Assembly (NCBI GenBank): GCA_020439485.1 | Contig: JAGQSP010000360.1 | Location: 1-6,836, forward strand | From: Acidimicrobiales bacterium | GTDB lineage: Bacteria; Actinomycetota; Acidimicrobiia; Acidimicrobiales; Poriferisodalaceae | DNA: 6,836 nucleotides | Direction of reading: 5' to 3' | Shown: one piece after another, positions 4,377 through 6,836 of the stretch | Position numbering within the stretch: the first letter of the stretch is position 1 | Layout of the letters: the number at the start of each line of letters is the position of its first letter | Program-made: the position numbers and the translations under genes | Notes under the pieces: generated by a model | Database searches by the model: none | Told to the model about the DNA's origin: nothing | The model's input: only the letters and a program-made list of their open reading frames with translations

Positions 4377-6206
4377 GTGGCAGACAACTCAGCTATCACC
4401 GACGTGCAGGTCACCTTCGAGCGTCCGTTGCTCGAGACCTGGGTAGCGGCCGCCGAAGCCGCCTTGCGAGGCCGTTCCATAGATTCGCTGGTGGTCGACG
4501 GCCCCGACGGAACCCAGATCCATCCCCTCTACACGCGCGAACAACATCAACGCCCTACCTCTCTGCCTGGCACCGGAGACCACAGGCGAGGCGCCACGGC
4601 CGCCGCGACAAGGGCCGGTTGGGACGTCCGTCAGCAGCTCGACGCCACGTCGCCAGAGGTCAACGCCCAGATCCTGCAGGGTCTCGAGCGAGGCGTCACC
4701 TCGATTGCGCTGGTCAACTGCCCCGCCGACCGCTCACAGCTGGAGGCCGTGCTCGAGGGCGTGTACCTCGACATGGCCGGTGTTCACCTCGACGGCGCCC
4801 ACCCGACGCCGATGATCGAGCTGTGGAGGGCCCGCGACCTGGGCCAGATGCCCATCGGTTCGCTCGGAATCGACCCCATCGGGCGGCTGGCCGCCACCGG
4901 GTCGCTGCCCAGCACCCTCGAAGCAGCACTGCACGAGATGTCCGAGGTCGCCTACGAGGTGGGCGACATGCCCATGGTCGTGCCGGTTCGCGTCGACGGC
5001 CGTCCATACGGCCACGCGGGCGCCGGGGCAGCCACCGAGATCGCATGCATGCTGTCGACGGCGGTCACCTACCTTCGCAACCTGGTCGACCAGGGGCGCA
5101 GCGTCGACGAGGCCGTCCATGACCTCGCCTTCTCGATGACCGTCGACGCCGACCAGTTCACCTCCATCGCCAAGCTGCGGGCCGCCAGGGTGTGCTGGGC
5201 GCGAATAGTCGAGGCATGTGGCGGCCACGAGCGGGGCATGCGCATACACGCCCAGACCTCGTCGTCGATGATCACCCGTGTCGATCCGTGGGTGAACATG
5301 CTTCGCACCACCATCGGCGCGTTCGCCGCCGCAGTCGGCGGCGCCAAGGCCATCACCGTCACCCCCTTCGACGCCGCACTGGGCCAACCCGACGATCTGG
5401 GGCTGCGCATCGCCCGCAACATCCAGTTGATCCTGGCCGAAGAATCGGCTTTGGCGTCCGTGATCGACGCCGCGGGCGGTTCGTACTATGTAGAGAACCT
5501 CACCGATCAGATCGCCCAGCGGGCCTGGGCGCTGTTCCAGCAACTCGAGGCTGGGGGCGGCATCGCCGCGGCCCTGCTCGATGGGCGCTTGCAGAGCGAC
5601 ATCGCAGCAGCCAGGCAACGCACCGAGGCCAAGGTGGCCAGGCGCAAGCAGGCCATCACCGGCGTCACCGAGTTTCCCGACCTGGCCGAACAACAGCTCA
5701 CCAGGGCACCTGCTGCTGCAGGCGGAGACTCCTCCACCGGGGTCGTAACCTGTGAACCGCTTGGCCTGTTCCGACCCGCCGAGACGTTCGAGCAGCTGCG
5801 TTCGGCGGCCCCGGCCGCCTCGGTGTTCTCGGCCAACCTGGGCTCGGTGGCAGCACACACGGCACGAGCCACCTTCGCGGCGAACCTGTTCGCCGTAGGC
5901 GGGGTTGCAACCCTGGCCACCGACGGGTTCGACGACAACGAAGCGATGGCCGAGGCATTCGTGTCGTCTGGGGCGAGCGTGGCGGTCATCTGTGGATCCG
6001 ACGCCCAGTACGCCGAGTCGGCCGCAGCCGCCGCCCGGGCCCTCAAGGATTCCGGAGCGACATACGTTTATCTGGCAGGATCGCCCGGCGACAACGAGTC
6101 GGCTTGGCGCCAGGCCGGCATCGACGAATTCGTGCATCTCGGCGTCGACGTCGCCGAGGTGTTGACCCGAGCTCACCAGGTTCTGGCCCAGGGAGGCGCC
6201 CGATGA
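4377..6206 (+). CDS. mutA: Methylmalonyl-CoA mutase, small (beta) subunit
   Basis: Non-catalytic partner of MutB in the cytoplasmic heterodimer that interconverts (R)-methylmalonyl-CoA and succinyl-CoA using adenosylcobalamin. The 609 residues match the usual MutA length. The N-terminal half has a TIM-barrel fold (PLYTREQ... [29 protein letters not shown]). The later barrel motif [24 protein letters not shown] is followed by the family-typical [18 protein letters not shown]. The C-terminal B12-like Rossmann domain (about 483-609) lacks the DxHxxG cobalamin-ligand motif of MutB, as expected of the small subunit. The start is GTG at 4377 with no Shine-Dalgarno, and a -10-like TAGTCT six bases upstream suggests a leaderless mRNA. 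The stop overlaps the mutB start by ATGA (6203-6206), so the two subunits are probably coupled at translation and made in equal amounts. The 55-bp gap after thrB makes a separate transcription unit likely. Confidence 0.95.
   Translation: MADNSAITDVQVTFERPLLETWVAAAEAALRGRSIDSLVVDGPDGTQIHPLYTREQHQRPTSLPGTGDHRRGATAAATRAGWDVRQQLDATSPEVNAQILQGLERGVTSIALVNCPADRSQLEAVLEGVYLDMAGVHLDGAHPTPMIELWRARDLGQMPIGSLGIDPIGRLAATGSLPSTLEAALHEMSEVAYEVGDMPMVVPVRVDGRPYGHAGAGAATEIACMLSTAVTYLRNLVDQGRSVDEAVHDLAFSMTVDADQFTSIAKLRAARVCWARIVEACGGHERGMRIHAQTSSSMITRVDPWVNMLRTTIGAFAAAVGGAKAITVTPFDAALGQPDDLGLRIARNIQLILAEESALASVIDAAGGSYYVENLTDQIAQRAWALFQQLEAGGGIAAALLDGRLQSDIAAARQRTEAKVARRKQAITGVTEFPDLAEQQLTRAPAAAGGDSSTGVVTCEPLGLFRPAETFEQLRSAAPAASVFSANLGSVAAHTARATFAANLFAVGGVATLATDGFDDNEAMAEAFVSSGASVAVICGSDAQYAESAAAAARALKDSGATYVYLAGSPGDNESAWRQAGIDEFVHLGVDVAEVLTRAHQVLAQGGAR
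6191..6196 (+). promoter_or_regulatory. Ribosome binding site of mutB inside the end of mutA
   Basis: GGGAGG, six bases before the ATG at 6203, within the last codons of mutA. Together with the ATGA overlap it supports coupled translation of the two mutase subunits. Confidence 0.7.
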
Positions 6207-6836
6207 CCGCGGTACCCGACTTCACCAGTGTCGACCTCGCCGGCGGATCGTCCGGCGACGAAGGCGACCTCGATCGTTGGCTGCTGATGGCCGAGGCCCA
6301 GATCGGCTCAGAGGACGTGTTCACCAACACGCCAGAGGGCATCGAGGTGGCGCCTCTGTACACGGCGGCCGACCTCGATGGCCTGGGCGACCTCGACTCG
6401 CTGCCCGGATTCGCCCCGTTCGTGCGTGGCCCGTACTCGACGATGTACACCAACCAGCCGTGGACGGTTCGTCAGTACGCGGGCTTCTCGACCGCAGAAG
6501 ACTCGAACGCGTTCTATCGCCGCAACCTCGCAGCGGGCCAAAAGGGCCTGTCGGTGGCGTTCGACCTGGCCACACATCGCGGCTACGACTCCGACCACCC
6601 CAGGGTGGCGGGCGACGTCGGCATGGCCGGTGTTGCCATCGACTCGATCTACGACATGCGCACACTGTTCGGTGGCATCCCGCTGGATCAGATGAGCGTG
6701 TCGATGACCATGAACGGTGCGGTGCTGCCCGTTCTTGCGCTGTATGTCGTGGCCGCCGAGGAGCAGGGCGTCAAGCCCCAGCAGCTGGCCGGAACCATTC
6801 AGAACGACATTCTGAAGGAGTTCATGGTCCGCAACA
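6203..6836 (+). CDS. mutB: Methylmalonyl-CoA mutase, large (alpha, catalytic) subunit, cut by right window edge
   Basis: Catalytic subunit of adenosylcobalamin-dependent methylmalonyl-CoA mutase; its first 211 residues are in the window, of roughly 730-750 expected. The CoA-channel and active-site stretch [20 protein letters not shown] lies at 75-94, where Tyr92 corresponds to the catalytic Tyr89 of the Propionibacterium enzyme. It is followed by the near-invariant blocks [19 protein letters not shown] (113-131), [13 protein letters not shown] (164-176) and [15 protein letters not shown] (197-211). The YTNQPWT variant, where other mutases have an F-R pair, is like the actinobacterial (mycobacterial) type and normal there. 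The substrate-binding Arg and His and the whole B12 domain (DxHxxG) lie outside the window. The close match to methylmalonyl-CoA mutases argues against isobutyryl-, ethylmalonyl- or hydroxyisobutyryl-CoA mutase. Start ATG overlaps the mutA stop. Confidence 0.97.
   Translation, partial: MTAVPDFTSVDLAGGSSGDEGDLDRWLLMAEAQIGSEDVFTNTPEGIEVAPLYTAADLDGLGDLDSLPGFAPFVRGPYSTMYTNQPWTVRQYAGFSTAEDSNAFYRRNLAAGQKGLSVAFDLATHRGYDSDHPRVAGDVGMAGVAIDSIYDMRTLFGGIPLDQMSVSMTMNGAVLPVLALYVVAAEEQGVKPQQLAGTIQNDILKEFMVRN

Noticed and set aside
4371..4380. Short G-rich run GGGTGGGTGG before and in the mutA start as a possible G-quadruplex
   Set aside because: Only two runs of three G and one of two are present, not the four runs needed for a stable structure.
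4734..6176. Minus-strand open frame of 480 codons opposite mutA
   Set aside because: Antisense to an unmistakable MutA sequence; the translation has no domain features and has the usual Gly/Arg/His shadow composition.

Overview
The window is about two-thirds G+C, densely packed, and uses GTG starts freely. Its proteins (two-subunit methylmalonyl-CoA mutase, a FadD-type acyl-CoA synthetase, an IlvG-like thiamine-diphosphate enzyme) are typical of Actinobacteria. The combination would suit a lineage such as the Acidimicrobiia, but that placement is inferred from recall of protein families and was not tested by a search. No rRNA, tRNA, CRISPR array, insertion sequence, integrase or phage gene was seen, so this reads as chromosomal core and secondary metabolism.

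Left part (1-1799, all minus strand): a three-gene operon is read leftwards. A small 97-residue phasin-like or lipid-droplet-type protein (1689-1396) overlaps by four bases with an XRE-family HTH regulator (1399-1028). Twenty bases later comes an acyl-CoA synthetase (1007 to beyond the left edge, C-terminus missing). The 110 bp in front of the phasin gene hold a good sigma70-like promoter (TTGTCA - 17 bp - TACTCT). A perfect 15-bp inverted repeat, TTAGC-N5-GCTAA, sits at the predicted transcription start, and a further half-site lies upstream of the -35. This looks like a self-contained, probably autoregulated module for lipid or polyester inclusions with its own acyl-activating enzyme. It recalls the known pairing of an HTH regulator with an HBHA/MLDS-type protein in mycobacteria and rhodococci.

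Middle part (1800-4321): a 549-residue acetolactate-synthase-like thiamine-diphosphate enzyme (minus) and a homoserine kinase (plus) are transcribed divergently from a 59-bp gap that contains a 14-bp palindrome. The kinase has clear ThrB signatures, but its ATP-binding motif 2 is altered and its N-terminal region is short.

Right part (4322-6836, plus): a GC-rich hairpin at the end of thrB is followed by a -10-like TAGTCT six bases before the GTG of mutA, which suggests a leaderless mRNA. mutA (small subunit) and mutB (large subunit, cut by the right edge) overlap by ATGA and form the methylmalonyl-CoA mutase operon, which interconverts methylmalonyl-CoA and succinyl-CoA.

Taken together, the genes activate acyl groups (acyl-CoA synthetase), probably coat or organise storage inclusions (phasin-like protein), handle 2-oxo or 2-hydroxyacyl substrates (thiamine enzyme), feed threonine synthesis (ThrB) and process C3 units (MutAB). 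Threonine breakdown can yield propionyl-CoA, which gives one plausible link between thrB and mutAB. That link is an inference from position only.
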